Shown here: piece after piece, positions 25,365 to 34,936 of the stretch | Layout: each line of letters begins with the position of its first letter | How positions within the stretch are numbered: the first letter of the stretch is position 1 | Translations under genes and position numbers: made by a program | Notes under the pieces: model-generated | The model's database searches: none | Told to the model about the DNA's origin: nothing | Seen by the model: the letters and a program-made list of their open reading frames with translations, nothing else | NCBI RefSeq assembly: GCF_017921835.1 | Contig: NZ_JAGEMN010000001.1 | Coordinates: forward strand, 2,306,186-2,370,185 | Origin: Sporosarcina sp. 6E9 | GTDB taxonomy: Bacteria; Bacillota; Bacilli; Bacillales_A; Planococcaceae | Direction: 5' to 3' | Length of the DNA: 64,000 nucleotides

Positions 25365-26294
25365 TTAGCGTCTAAAAGGTTTTAGATCTGCACCTAAGTC
25401 CACGCCCAAATTCGTTGTGTAAAGCCATTCAACCCGGTCTCCATCCAGTAATGGAACCACTCCGGCACCGCGGTCAGGAAAAATTCCGTTTACACGGTAC
25501 ATCCAGCCGCTGCCTTGACCTCGATCAAATTCATAGACATTCCCCATCCCTTGGACATAAGCAGTTGCCCCTTGACCGCCGCGGTAGTCCATATGAATTT
25601 TCTTCTCCATCGTAATGCTGATTAAGGCTTGCAGTACCGTATCATATTCCTCAATTTCCATTTCTGTCGGCGGCAATGGAACTTCATTTCCAGAAATGAC
25701 GATTGAATGAACAATTTTACTTTTATGATTAACCGGTGGTGGTTCCTCATCTACGTCAGTTTTCTCTTCTTCTTTTGGTTCTTTCTTTGTTTCTTTCTTA
25801 GTTTCTTTCTTCGGCTCTTTTTTTGCTTCTTTTTTTGTTTCTTTGTCAGACTTTGGAGATGTAGAAACCGACGTTTTATTCGACACTTTTGAACCATGAT
25901 TACTCGATTTTTTTGTAGATGTTAATGAACTTTCCGATGTAGTTTTCACCGATTTTTCATTTGATATTGTTGAATTGTTTTTCTCAGAACTTTTTACAGA
26001 TGATTCAACTTTATCCGGTTGTTTTTCAACTTCAATATCGATATCGTCTTCGGACACCGCAACTTCCGCACCTTCTGTATTTTCTACAGGGTTCGCTTCC
26101 TCATCATCTGGTACTTGTTTTTCATCAGTTTCATCGGCACTCGCTAGCTGCTTTTCTTCTTTTTCAACAGACATTTGATCTGCGGATTTTTCTAAGCCTG
26201 ATGGTTTCTGCAAAGAAGTACCGCATCCACTTAAGCCGATTACAATCATTAAGGCAAAGACTATCACGACAATTTTCTTTAGATAATCATTCAT
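25365..26294 (-). CDS. DUF4430 lipoprotein, intrinsic-factor beta-domain-like cobalamin capture protein
   Basis: 309 residues from ATG 26294 (AGGTAGG upstream). A signal peptide ends at the lipobox GLSGC, followed by a long acidic then Lys/Glu/Pro-rich linker (about residues 20-190) that would reach out through the wall. The C-terminal 110 residues form a DUF4430 domain: SIVISGNEVPLPP, EYDTVLQAL, GSGWMYRVNGIFPDRGAGV, LLDGDRVEWLYT. DUF4430 is the C-terminal B12-contacting domain of animal intrinsic factor and transcobalamin. Second gene of the riboswitch operon; probably hands cobalamin to the ECF transporter. Confidence 0.85.
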   Translation of the reverse strand: MNDYLKKIVVIVFALMIVIGLSGCGTSLQKPSGLEKSADQMSVEKEEKQLASADETDEKQVPDDEEANPVENTEGAEVAVSEDDIDIEVEKQPDKVESSVKSSEKNNSTISNEKSVKTTSESSLTSTKKSSNHGSKVSNKTSVSTSPKSDKETKKEAKKEPKKETKKETKKEPKEEEKTDVDEEPPPVNHKSKIVHSIVISGNEVPLPPTEMEIEEYDTVLQALISITMEKKIHMDYRGGQGATAYVQGMGNVYEFDRGQGSGWMYRVNGIFPDRGAGVVPLLDGDRVEWLYTTNLGVDLGADLKPFRR

Positions 26295-26319
26295 GGAGAA
26301 CCTACCTTTCATTTCATAA

Positions 26320-28341
26320 TTAGACTGCTTTTCTTCGGATAAATAATGTTATTCCACCAACCGATACTAGCGCTAGCCCAACCAATAAATAAGTAAATGT
26401 GTTCGTTGCAGTTTTCGGTAGTTTGTCTTTTCCACTTTGAGCAGTTTTTTCGTTCACTGTTGGCGACTTATCCTCAGTCTTTTCTTTTTTAACTACTTGA
26501 GTTTCTTTTTTGTCAGCTTCGTTTTCTGGTTCAGTTTTTCCACCTTCAGGAAGTGTCGAGACCGCCAACTTTACTTCCTCAGATTCGTTTCCTACATTAT
26601 CTACTGCGATAATCGTATATTCATATGACTGATTTGTTTTTAATTGAATATCGCTGAATTCTTTTTCGGCGCCAATCAGTACAGCAATTTCTTCTCCATC
26701 TCGAGAAACTCTATATTCCTTAATACCAGAAGGATCATTTGCAGACAGATTAAATGAGATACTTTCAACTGTCACTTCCTTCTCAGTTATTTGAACATTG
26801 GTTGGCCCTTCCACATCCATAAAAGCGCCATAGGTTGAAAAGTGATCGACTTCAATCGTAATCACGCCGTTTTTTGCATTTCCCCAACCCGCTACATTTC
26901 CCCATTGTTTGGACTGCTCATTAAAGATGTATATTCCTGTCTTCGAACTGTCTACTCCGTCGTCAATCCCGAAGCTTAGTTGAAAGCTTTCTGACCCCTT
27001 TGTTGCGCCTTCTGCATATTGAATATTGAAGTCAAACCAATCCCCAACTAATGTTAGTCCTTCATGCGATTGTTTCTCTTTCGAAGGCATCGTGACTTGC
27101 AATGTTGTCCCATCGGGCAGGTCTTTCGGCATTTGAAGGGTTGTTGAACTGTCTTCAATGATAATTTTCTGACCTTTAAACACTTCTACAACATTGCCGA
27201 TCTTTATCACTTTTTCAAGGTCCGGCTCCGGTGTTGGTTCTGGTTCTGGTTCCGGTTCCGGCTCAGGCTCAGGCTCAGGTTCTGGCTCCGGTTCTATAAC
27301 TTTATCAGTAAAGTCATAAAGTCTACCTTGGCCATTTACATAATAGTTGTAAGCGACAAGGGCTTGTAGAGCTTGCTCAGTCGCCATTCCATTGGACCTC
27401 GTATCATCTATTAAATGTTTAAATCCACCATCTTTAGCCTGGAAGCTTAGTAAGTTATCCATTAGGTTAATGCCATTTTTCGTAAACAGTTCACCAAGCG
27501 GATCAATATCATTCGCAGTTAATCCAATAATTACTTGAGCCGTCGTCTCTACAGAAATGCCGCCATTCCATGGATCATTAAATCCGCCAGTATCGCCTTG
27601 TTTTTCAGATAAAAATGAAACCGCTTTATTAATCGCTTCTTTCACTGCAGGCTGATTATTGTATGGCGCTAATCCAATTAAAGCCATCGCTGTGATATCG
27701 TAACTCGCCGCGCCTGTAGATGATGTAAACAAACTCCAAGCACCATTTTCAATTTGATTGCCCAAAAGTTCCGCAACTAACTTTTCACGTGTCCATTTGG
27801 CACCTTCTTGAATTGAAAAATGTTTTGTATCTAACGCTGTTAAAGCAAATATTATGCCGTTATTTCCCTGGTACGTGAGTGTATCTTCCACCGAACCATC
27901 CCAAAGTTCGCGGTCTGGACTGTTGTAAATCAATTCGATTAGATTATGTCCATAAACATCCCGAGGATCTTTTCCAATTGCGACCGCCGCCATAGCGAGA
28001 CGTTCGCTATCCGTTATTTTAAATCGACCATTTTCAAGACCTTTTGTTATTTGGTCTTCAATGTTTTGTTTGAATGTATCTGTGTAATTTGTTGGAACGG
28101 TTTTCCCAGCCTGCGCTAGTCCTATTGCTTCCCATTCGCTATGGACGCCTGCTTCAATGATGTTAGCGCTTGCCAAATCAATTGCATTTTGTGTCAGTTC
28201 AGCATAATCCTCAACTGTTTTTTCCGTATTAATGTCCTGCTCATTGTTTTCATTTGCAGAAACTACGGTTATTGGTGACACAGCTAATCCCAAGATTAAT
28301 AAAAACGATAATCCAGACCTTAACAATCGTTGCAAATCCAT
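26320..28341 (-). CDS. LPKTA-anchored surface protein with intrinsic-factor-like alpha/alpha barrel
   Basis: 673 residues. Signal peptide (residues 1-29, SFLLILGLAVSPITVVSAN), then to about residue 345 a helical-repeat domain of the prenyltransferase/squalene-cyclase/intrinsic-factor alpha-domain kind (NGAWSLF, ASYDITAMALIGLAPY, GGFNDPWNGGISVETTAQVI, DGGFKHL). A Glu-Pro repeat follows near 348-368, then a beta domain (about 370-520), a fibronectin-III-like domain (about 525-610), and LPKTA, a hydrophobic helix and RRK at the end. First gene after a cobalamin riboswitch; AAGGGGAG precedes ATG 28341. Probably the wall-bound first B12 receptor. Confidence 0.85.
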   Translation of the reverse strand: MDLQRLLRSGLSFLLILGLAVSPITVVSANENNEQDINTEKTVEDYAELTQNAIDLASANIIEAGVHSEWEAIGLAQAGKTVPTNYTDTFKQNIEDQITKGLENGRFKITDSERLAMAAVAIGKDPRDVYGHNLIELIYNSPDRELWDGSVEDTLTYQGNNGIIFALTALDTKHFSIQEGAKWTREKLVAELLGNQIENGAWSLFTSSTGAASYDITAMALIGLAPYNNQPAVKEAINKAVSFLSEKQGDTGGFNDPWNGGISVETTAQVIIGLTANDIDPLGELFTKNGINLMDNLLSFQAKDGGFKHLIDDTRSNGMATEQALQALVAYNYYVNGQGRLYDFTDKVIEPEPEPEPEPEPEPEPEPEPTPEPDLEKVIKIGNVVEVFKGQKIIIEDSSTTLQMPKDLPDGTTLQVTMPSKEKQSHEGLTLVGDWFDFNIQYAEGATKGSESFQLSFGIDDGVDSSKTGIYIFNEQSKQWGNVAGWGNAKNGVITIEVDHFSTYGAFMDVEGPTNVQITEKEVTVESISFNLSANDPSGIKEYRVSRDGEEIAVLIGAEKEFSDIQLKTNQSYEYTIIAVDNVGNESEEVKLAVSTLPEGGKTEPENEADKKETQVVKKEKTEDKSPTVNEKTAQSGKDKLPKTATNTFTYLLVGLALVSVGGITLFIRRKAV

Positions 28342-28394
28342 CTTTTCTTTCTCCCCTTTTTAAGTATCCTTTATGCCAACTACTGATTTTATGC

Positions 28395-28435
28395 AAATAA
28401 AAAAGGCCTACCTCCAGAAAAAGAGATAGAGCCTA
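28395..28435 (-). terminator. Intrinsic terminator of the second cobalamin riboswitch
   Basis: On the minus strand GGCTCTATCTC, a T-rich loop, and GGAGGTAGGCC form a stem with one bulge, followed by TTTTTTATTT. It lies between the aptamer and the ribosome site of the LPKTA protein gene. Confidence 0.75.
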
Positions 28436-28504
28436 TGTATGTTCAATCATAATAGACGAATTGAATTCTACACGATGCATACCTTTTTCCTGGAAGGTGT
28501 TTAT

Positions 28505-28685
28505 TTGCATACTGACTTTGGCAAGTCTCCTGACTTATGGTTCATCGCTTTCTCTGCCTTCCCAGTTATTCACCAGTGGCTAAATCTAGAGAGCGCATTC
28601 CATTTACAGTGGCCGGACCGTTCAGGTTTTTCACCTGATTCCTTTTTAATCTTTTGCTTTACGCAAAAGAACCAAAATCTACTAT
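28505..28685 (-). ncRNA. Cobalamin riboswitch controlling the surface-capture/ECF operon
   Basis: Minus strand carries AAGGAATCAGGTGAAAAACC, then GGTCCGGCCACTGTAAATGG, TTAGCCACTGG and GTCAGGAGACTTGCC in the order of a cobalamin aptamer; the GCCACTG core is intact. The expression platform is the terminator at 28395-28435. It governs five genes (26320-28341 down to 22039-22758). Confidence 0.93.
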
Positions 28686-28781
28686 TTAATTGTCATAAGT
28701 TACCACGTTCCATGTAAGCATATAAGAATAATTAGATAAATGCAAACGCACATTAGCAAATTACAGTGAAAAGCCACCGTG

Positions 28782-29360
28782 TTATTTCGCATAGATAATG
28801 TATCGATCCGGTGCGCTACCTATATACGAAAATGGATAGCAAGTGGATAATGTTAGAATTTCATCAGGGGCTGTTGAACGGATGACTGTGCGATCATCGG
28901 CGTCGACGATGTCTGTATCGAAAATTGTGTAGACGAATGTACCGTTTTTCATTTTGACATGGATTTCGTCGCCGTGTTCGAGTTCCCCGAATTGGCGGAA
29001 TACCGTATCCCGGTGTCCTGACAATAGGATTTGGTCGTTTTGACCGGGTAAGGCTGTGCTGCTGAAATGGCCGACACCTTTGGCTAATTCGTCTTCATGG
29101 GTTCCTTCAATAATTGGAATTTCACGGTCCAGTCGCGGGATGTATAAAATACCGATTGAGTCACCTTCGATTAGGTCGTTATAAGCGTCAGTATTTTCAG
29201 GTGTTAATTCATCACGTGAGATGATTTCATCTGAAACAAATGCTTTTGCTTCTTTCAACATTTTATCTTGCTGAAAGTACGAGTCTCCAAATTGCCAAGC
29301 TGCAAAAAGGCAAAAGCCCCCACCAACGACTATTAGTAGTATCGATAAAAGCTTTCTCAA
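28782..29360 (-). CDS. Class D sortase
   Basis: Membrane-anchored transpeptidase of about 192 residues. One N-terminal helix (LLSILLIVVGGGFCLFAAW), then the sortase barrel with catalytic His in LLSGHRDTVF, Cys in LTLSTCYPF and Arg in APDRYIIY. An ATG at 29366 directly abuts AAGGGGG, so the TTG six bases further (29360) is the likelier start. It lies upstream of the riboswitch-controlled LPKTA protein on the same strand, separated by the aptamer, and is the obvious enzyme for anchoring it; class D sortases are known to use LPxTA-type signals. Confidence 0.9.
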   Translation of the reverse strand: MRKLLSILLIVVGGGFCLFAAWQFGDSYFQQDKMLKEAKAFVSDEIISRDELTPENTDAYNDLIEGDSIGILYIPRLDREIPIIEGTHEDELAKGVGHFSSTALPGQNDQILLSGHRDTVFRQFGELEHGDEIHVKMKNGTFVYTIFDTDIVDADDRTVIRSTAPDEILTLSTCYPFSYIGSAPDRYIIYAK

Positions 29361-29517
29361 TGACATCCCCCTTGTACTTTTTAATCAACAAACCTAGTAA
29401 AATTTATACTAGAATAATGACTTTTTTCTACGTCAACCTACACTCACCGTAAATTTAAAAGTACCATAATCTTCCCGAACTATCCATTACTCATTTAACT
29501 ATTTAATTTCAAAAAAA

Positions 29518-29552
29518 CACCCAAGAAACTGTCATCAACAATTTCTCGGGTG
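29518..29552 (-). terminator. Terminator after argS
   Basis: Minus strand CACCCGAGAAA ... TTTCTTGGGTG stem followed by TTTTTTTG, 16 bp after the argS stop. Confidence 0.85.
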
Positions 29553-29567
29553 TGGTGGTAAGAGTGA

Positions 29568-31232
29568 TTACATTTTTTCTGGTGCTGATACGCCGATTAG
29601 TTTTAGGGCGTTCGCGATGGTTGTGCGTGTTGCTGTGATTAGTGCTAGACGCGCTTCAGACAATTCGCGGTTAGCAGAATCCAAGACTTTTTCAGCGTTG
29701 TAGAATGAATGGAATGCTGCTGCTAGTTCTTGAATATAGGTTGCTACGCGGTGTGGTGCGCGCATTCTCGCTGCGTCCGCTATGACTTGCGGGAAGTCTC
29801 CAATTTTTTTCAACAAATCAATTTCGCGTTCTGCCGTTAATAATGCAGCGCCTTCTGCAGATGGATTCAGTTCCAATTCTTTTGATTGACGAAGAATTGA
29901 AGAGATTCTCGCATGTGCGTATTGTGCATAGTACACTGGGTTTTCATTGGACTCGGAAACTGCTAGATCGAGGTCGAAATCCATTTGTGTATCGCCGGAA
30001 CGCATCACGAAGAAATAACGAACGGCGTCAAGGCCGACATCTTCGACAAGCTCGCGTAAAGTAACAGCTTTTCCAGTACGTTTACTCATCATCATACGCT
30101 CTCCGTCTTTGTATAGATGCACCATTTGGGCAACGATTACTTCTAATTTATCTTTTCCGTATCCTAATGCTTCGATCGCTGCCATCATTCGCGGAATATA
30201 ACCGTGGTGGTCTGCGCCCCAAATGTTAATCAGTTTTTCAAAACCACGTTGGATTTTGTCTTCATGATAAGCGATATCAGGCGTGATATATGTGAAAGAG
30301 CCGTCTTTTTTTATTAACACACGGTCTTTGTCATCGCCAAATGTCGTCGAACGGAACCAAGTGGCACCATCTTCTTCAAAGATATGACCGTTCTCACGAA
30401 GTTTGTTCATCGCGCTTTCAATTTTTCCGCTTCCGTATAATGTGGATTCTGAAAACCAGTTATCGAATGGCACGCGGAAGTTTTCCAAGTCTGTTTTAAG
30501 CTTTTCAAGTTCATATTTCAACCCGTATTCACGGAAAAATGCATAGCGTTCTTCTTCTGGCATATTTTTATATTTGTCGCCGAAGTCTTCAACTAGCTTT
30601 CCAGCAATATCGATAATATCTTGCCCGTGATAGCCGTCTTCTGGAAGTTCTTTTTCTTCTCCAAGCGCTTGGAAGTAACGTGCTTCAACGGATAGCGCTA
30701 GATTATCGATTTGACTGCCCGCGTCGTTGATATAATATTCCCTTTCGACATCGTAGCCCGCAAAGTCAAGGACGTTACATAGGGAATCCCCGACTGACGC
30801 ACCGCGCGCGTGACCTAAGTGAAGATCACCTGTTGGATTTGCGGATACGAACTCGACTTGAATTTTCTCCCCGTTTCCAGAGTTACTACGGCCATAAGAC
30901 GCGCCTTGGTCAAGAACAGTTTTCACGACTTCTTGTAAATAATCTTTTTTCAATGTGATGTTAATAAAGCCTGGGCCTGCAATATCGATGGACTCAATAG
31001 ATCCACTTTCTTTATCGATATGTTCAACGATGGCTTCTGCAATTGCACGAGGCGGCTTTTTCGCAATCTTTGTGAGTTGCATCGCGATATTTGTTGCGTA
31101 GTCGCCGTTCTCTTTATTTCTCGGCGTTTCTAGCATGATGGATGGTATATTTTCTTCTGTTAGTTTTGCCTGAAGGATTGCTTCGTGTATGGCTGATTTC
31201 ACTTTTTGTTGGATTTGCTCGACTGCGTTCAT
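29568..31232 (-). CDS. argS: Arginyl-tRNA synthetase
   Basis: Charges tRNA-Arg with arginine. 554 residues, normal for the Bacillus enzyme. An N-terminal Add-1 domain is followed by the class I HIGH motif in [20 protein letters not shown] and by the KMSKS-like motif in [17 protein letters not shown]; the C-terminal anticodon-binding helical bundle ends in [12 protein letters not shown]. Start ATG 31232 overlaps the ywiB stop by 4 bp (ATGA), the same coupling as in B. subtilis. Confidence 0.98.
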   Translation of the reverse strand: MNAVEQIQQKVKSAIHEAILQAKLTEENIPSIMLETPRNKENGDYATNIAMQLTKIAKKPPRAIAEAIVEHIDKESGSIESIDIAGPGFINITLKKDYLQEVVKTVLDQGASYGRSNSGNGEKIQVEFVSANPTGDLHLGHARGASVGDSLCNVLDFAGYDVEREYYINDAGSQIDNLALSVEARYFQALGEEKELPEDGYHGQDIIDIAGKLVEDFGDKYKNMPEEERYAFFREYGLKYELEKLKTDLENFRVPFDNWFSESTLYGSGKIESAMNKLRENGHIFEEDGATWFRSTTFGDDKDRVLIKKDGSFTYITPDIAYHEDKIQRGFEKLINIWGADHHGYIPRMMAAIEALGYGKDKLEVIVAQMVHLYKDGERMMMSKRTGKAVTLRELVEDVGLDAVRYFFVMRSGDTQMDFDLDLAVSESNENPVYYAQYAHARISSILRQSKELELNPSAEGAALLTAEREIDLLKKIGDFPQVIADAARMRAPHRVATYIQELAAAFHSFYNAEKVLDSANRELSEARLALITATRTTIANALKLIGVSAPEKM

Positions 31233-31684
31233 TTTGTTCCCTCCGTATAGGTGATGTTTAATTTGTAAGTTCCGAGAAGCGATCCTTCTGTATGTAATTC
31301 ATATTGAACTTTGAATTGACCACCATTGGCTTCCTCTATAAATTCAAGATGATTCGTTTTCACTTGTAACGCAAATGTTGCAGGACCGTTGCCGTATTCA
31401 CCAACCCTGTTTTGTTCTGTATCAAAAGGGAGTCGCATTTTTACCGCGCCGCTTCGCATAATGAGTGCATCTCGTTCGCTCATTTTTAATGTGGTTTGGA
31501 TGTTTTCCCCATTATGATCTTCATCGTATTTCAAATAGAAGGAATTGGCTTTTTCTATTAATCGACCCTTTGCTGTTAATTCATGTTTCTCGATTTCCTG
31601 TCCTGGATGTCGGATTGATGAATGAAGCCGAATGCGTACAGGTTGACCTATCTTTTTCGATTCCACCTCGTTCACCTTCTTCAT
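31229..31684 (-). CDS. ywiB: DUF1934 family protein YwiB
   Basis: 151-residue small beta-barrel protein of the DUF1934 family. Seen: [38 protein letters not shown], and [17 protein letters not shown], typical calycin-like strands. No catalytic residues known. It is always found just upstream of argS in Bacillales, as here with a 4-bp overlap. Function unknown; cytoplasmic by absence of signal. Confidence 0.9.
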   Translation of the reverse strand: MKKVNEVESKKIGQPVRIRLHSSIRHPGQEIEKHELTAKGRLIEKANSFYLKYDEDHNGENIQTTLKMSERDALIMRSGAVKMRLPFDTEQNRVGEYGNGPATFALQVKTNHLEFIEEANGGQFKVQYELHTEGSLLGTYKLNITYTEGTK

Positions 31685-31829
31685 AAAAATATCTTCTTAT
31701 TATAGCGTTTTTCTGTCCAATATTCCAATTAAGGCAGTCATTATTATTAATTAATGTAATTCGTTCCGTTTAATCTATTGATTTGCGTTGCATACTACAA
31801 AGAACAAGATAGTCGGAACGGGGGATATT

Positions 31830-33878
31830 ATGCGACGTACAGTTTATGTAAAAAAGAAAAATAGACGTCTTTTTTGGCGCAGGATTTCATTACTAACTTT
31901 GACAATGCTTACAGCTTTACTCACATTATATGGTTCACTTCGACTCTATGCGCAAATAACTGGCGCGCCGTCGCTTAGTGTTCCGAAAGCCTCGGTTTTT
32001 TTAGATAATAATGACCATCAAATTGGCGATAAGTTCACGGCTGAGCGACGGTATTGGGTTGGTTTGGATGAAATTTCACCTTTTGTATTGGATGCCGTTA
32101 TTGCAACTGAAGATCGGAACTTTTATGAGCATCACGGGTTTGATTTCAAACGAATTGCTGGTGCAATTTTGAAAGATGTCAAAACGAGAAGAAAAGCTGA
32201 AGGTGCAAGCTCGATTACTCAACAGTATGCCCGAAATCTCTATTTGACACATGCAAAAACATGGACGCGCAAGATTAATGAAGCACTATATGCTTATCGG
32301 TTGGAGTTATTTTATGACAAGGATACGATTTTGGAAGGTTATTTAAACACAGTCTATTTCGGTCATGGGATGTATGGTGTGGAAGCTGCGAGTAAGTATT
32401 ATTTTGGTAAGTCCGCGAAGGATTTGACTTTAGAAGAGTCTGCAGTCATCACTGCGATTGCAAAAGGTCCCTCAGTATATTCGCCAGTTGACCATCCCAA
32501 TAATTCGAATGAACGGAAAGAACTTATTTTGGCTTTAATGAGAAATCAAGGTTTCATCACTGAAGATCAGGCAAAGCGCGCGATGGAAGTTCCTATTGCA
32601 TTGAAAGCTGAAGAATGGATTGACGCCAAACGAGTTGCGCCGTATTTTCTAGATGAAGTGTGGCGAGAAGCTGAAAAAATCCTCTCAGAGAAAGGTCGCT
32701 CTCCTGCTGAAGGCGGATGGACAATTCGAACGACACTCGATCAGCATCATCAACGAACGGCCGAAGATGTGATTGCGAAATGGATGCCCAAGAGCGGACT
32801 TCAAGTCGGCTTTATCTCCATTGAACCTGAAAGTGGTGGCATAACTTCAATTGTCGGCGGCGTGGATTATAATGAAAGCCCCTTTAATCGAGCAACTCAG
32901 GCGAAACGCCAACCTGGTTCAGCGATGAAGCCGATATTGTATGCCGCCGCCTTGGAAAACGGGTTTAATCCACTGACGTTTTTGCTTCCTGAAAGAACGA
33001 TTTTCACGTATGATGATAAAAAAACTTACGAACCGAAAAATGTGAATGGTAAGTTTGCGTCTCATCCCATTTCGCTTGCTCAAGCTTTGGCCATTTCTGA
33101 TAATGTGTATGCAGTTAAAACTTGGGAAGAAGTCGGCGAAAAAAACTATCAAGGCATGGCAAATCGACTTGGATTAGATGTTGAATTAGCTTCTGCGCCT
33201 GCGACTGCCCTTGGCACGACAGAAGTATCATTGTTAAAAATCACGAATGCATTCAGTCGAATTGCTGCGAGTGGATTGGATATAAAAGCGACGACGATTA
33301 ACTCCATTACAGATGCAGAAGGCAAAGTTGTCTATGAAAAACCGACCAAAAAAATTAAACGTGTACTTTCTGAACAAGACGCATTCGTTCTAACGCATCT
33401 CATGACCGGGATGTTCGATCCTGTCTTCAATGATTATTCATCGGCGACTGGGTTGTCGATGCGCCCCAAAATGACCAGAACCTATGCAGCAAAGTCGGGC
33501 ACGACACTTTGGGATCAACATCTAATCGGCTACTCACCTTCATTGGCGGCAGGAATTTGGACGGGTTATGATGTTGACTTTAGGTTGGAAAGTGCGGAGG
33601 ATAAAGCTGCGTCTAAAAAAATATGGATTGAATTTATGGAGGCGGCGCATAGCGGAAAGCCGGTTGAGGCATTTATTCCACCTGATGGCGTGAACGGCGT
33701 TATTATCGATATAGAAACGGGTGGTCTTGCTGTAACGGAGTGCGAGAAGCAGCGGCTCGTCTATGTGAAAGAAAAAGATATGCCGCAAAAGTTATGCACG
33801 GATAAATCGTTGCAAGAAAAACGAAATAGCAAAGAAGATGGCGGATTCAATCTATTCCCCTTTTCGTTTTTTGATTAA
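31830..33878 (+). CDS. pbpG: Class A penicillin-binding protein (PbpG/YwhE type)
   Basis: Bifunctional peptidoglycan synthase, 682 residues from ATG 31830 with GGGGG six bases upstream. A short basic cytoplasmic tail and one transmembrane helix are followed by the glycosyltransferase domain (VIATEDRNFYEHHGFD with catalytic Glu; EGASSITQQYARNLYL; AYRLELFYDKDTILEGYLN) and the transpeptidase domain (SxxK in QPGSAMKP, SDN, and KSGT in YAAKSGTTLWDQ). Same position as ywhE of B. subtilis between argS-ywiB and ywhD, where the homologue serves spore peptidoglycan. Confidence 0.95.
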   Translation: MRRTVYVKKKNRRLFWRRISLLTLTMLTALLTLYGSLRLYAQITGAPSLSVPKASVFLDNNDHQIGDKFTAERRYWVGLDEISPFVLDAVIATEDRNFYEHHGFDFKRIAGAILKDVKTRRKAEGASSITQQYARNLYLTHAKTWTRKINEALYAYRLELFYDKDTILEGYLNTVYFGHGMYGVEAASKYYFGKSAKDLTLEESAVITAIAKGPSVYSPVDHPNNSNERKELILALMRNQGFITEDQAKRAMEVPIALKAEEWIDAKRVAPYFLDEVWREAEKILSEKGRSPAEGGWTIRTTLDQHHQRTAEDVIAKWMPKSGLQVGFISIEPESGGITSIVGGVDYNESPFNRATQAKRQPGSAMKPILYAAALENGFNPLTFLLPERTIFTYDDKKTYEPKNVNGKFASHPISLAQALAISDNVYAVKTWEEVGEKNYQGMANRLGLDVELASAPATALGTTEVSLLKITNAFSRIAASGLDIKATTINSITDAEGKVVYEKPTKKIKRVLSEQDAFVLTHLMTGMFDPVFNDYSSATGLSMRPKMTRTYAAKSGTTLWDQHLIGYSPSLAAGIWTGYDVDFRLESAEDKAASKKIWIEFMEAAHSGKPVEAFIPPDGVNGVIIDIETGGLAVTECEKQRLVYVKEKDMPQKLCTDKSLQEKRNSKEDGGFNLFPFSFFD

Positions 33879-33912
33879 TGCGCTTTAGTCGTTTCTCACT
33901 CAACGACATATT

Positions 33913-33959
33913 AAAAAAGCTTCCTCTCCCTGATATCAAGGGAAAGGAAGCTTTTTTTA
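33913..33959 (+). terminator. Terminator after pbpG
   Basis: AAAAAAGCTTCCT ... AAGGAAGCTTTTTTT, a long symmetric stem that can act in both directions. Bases 33,960-34,156 up to the ywhD stop hold nothing recognizable. Confidence 0.88.
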
Positions 33960-34156
33960 CCTATTAGAACCGGTTATACACACAGAAAATCAAGCTTGGG
34001 TTGGTTTGACTCTCCATGTATACACGATAACTAATTTGGTAGTCCTAGCTTACATTCGCAAGCTATTAATAAGTGTACTTACTTTTAACCGGACATTCAA
34101 CTATAACTGACGAAAGTTACCTGAAAAACGTCGATAACGGTTCAAAACTTTGACGA

Positions 34157-34672
34157 TTATACGCGCAACCCGTCATGTAATTCCGCGTTACTGCGATTCC
34201 AAATTTCTTCGTTATGTTCTTTTAAAAAGTCTGCCAGGACGCGTTTCGAAGTGTCGTCCATGTCATCTACCATGATTTTCCCCTTCATAGAGCGATCCAT
34301 GCGATTCATATGGTCAACGAAGTTTTTATAACCCCGGCGGATGGATCGGTCGATTACCATTTCGCATGCCGTTACGCCCGAATAATATGGACCTTCTTCT
34401 TTATAATCAATCGTCACCCAAATTAGCCAGTATGCTTTTCCGTTCGCGGACTCTTCACGTGTTGGTAAAAATCGAATGCCTCGTTCGAGCGGGCTTCTCG
34501 CATGCATCGCGCCAATTTCAATCGTTGCGACTTCTTCTTCAACGTCGATTATTACCGGCGATACATTTTCCAATGACAATGATCCAATTCCGAATCCTTT
34601 GTGACCGTCAGTCGGATCATCTTTTATGATTGTAAACCCAATTTTCGGCTTTGGCTTTTGTTCATTCCCCAT
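34157..34672 (-). CDS. ywhD: YwhD family protein
   Basis: 171 residues of a conserved Bacillales family with unknown function. Recognizable segments: KIGFTIIKDDPTDGHKGFG at the N-terminus, IEIGAMHARSPLERGIRFLP, and YWLIWVTIDYKEEGPYYSG. No signal peptide, membrane helix or known catalytic motif. Gene position next to the 4-oxalocrotonate tautomerase homologue and pbpG is as in B. subtilis. Transcribed divergently from the tautomerase gene with a 66-bp intergenic space. Confidence 0.88.
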   Translation of the reverse strand: MGNEQKPKPKIGFTIIKDDPTDGHKGFGIGSLSLENVSPVIIDVEEEVATIEIGAMHARSPLERGIRFLPTREESANGKAYWLIWVTIDYKEEGPYYSGVTACEMVIDRSIRRGYKNFVDHMNRMDRSMKGKIMVDDMDDTSKRVLADFLKEHNEEIWNRSNAELHDGLRV

Positions 34673-34738
34673 TTGTTTACCCCTCCAACTCTGATAATAT
34701 CATTAGTATACTGGATACTTTGAAGGAGGGAAAAGAAA

Positions 34739-34924
34739 ATGCCATATGTGACTGTAAAAATGTTTGAAGGTCGTACTGATGAGCAAAAACGTGCGCTATG
34801 CGAAAAAGTTACAGAAGCTGTTTCAGAAACGACGGGTGCACCAGCTGAGAATGTTGTAGTGTTCATCGAAGAAATGTCGAAGAATGATTACTCCGTAGCT
34901 GGAAAACGTCCTGTTGATGCGTGA
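34739..34924 (+). CDS. ywhB: 4-oxalocrotonate tautomerase family enzyme
   Basis: 61-residue tautomerase subunit. The catalytic Pro follows the initiator Met (MPYVTVKMFEGRTDEQKRAL), and Arg residues lie at the expected places of the beta-alpha-beta fold. GAAGGAGGG precedes ATG 34739. Such enzymes act as hexamers on dienol/ketone isomers; the physiological substrate in Bacillales is unknown. Complete, no anomalies. Confidence 0.92.
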   Translation: MPYVTVKMFEGRTDEQKRALCEKVTEAVSETTGAPAENVVVFIEEMSKNDYSVAGKRPVDA

Positions 34925-34936
34925 TATATTCTAAAG

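Noticed and set aside
25707..25892. Phe-rich plus-strand frame
   Set aside because: Mirror of the Lys/Glu-rich linker of the DUF4430 lipoprotein.
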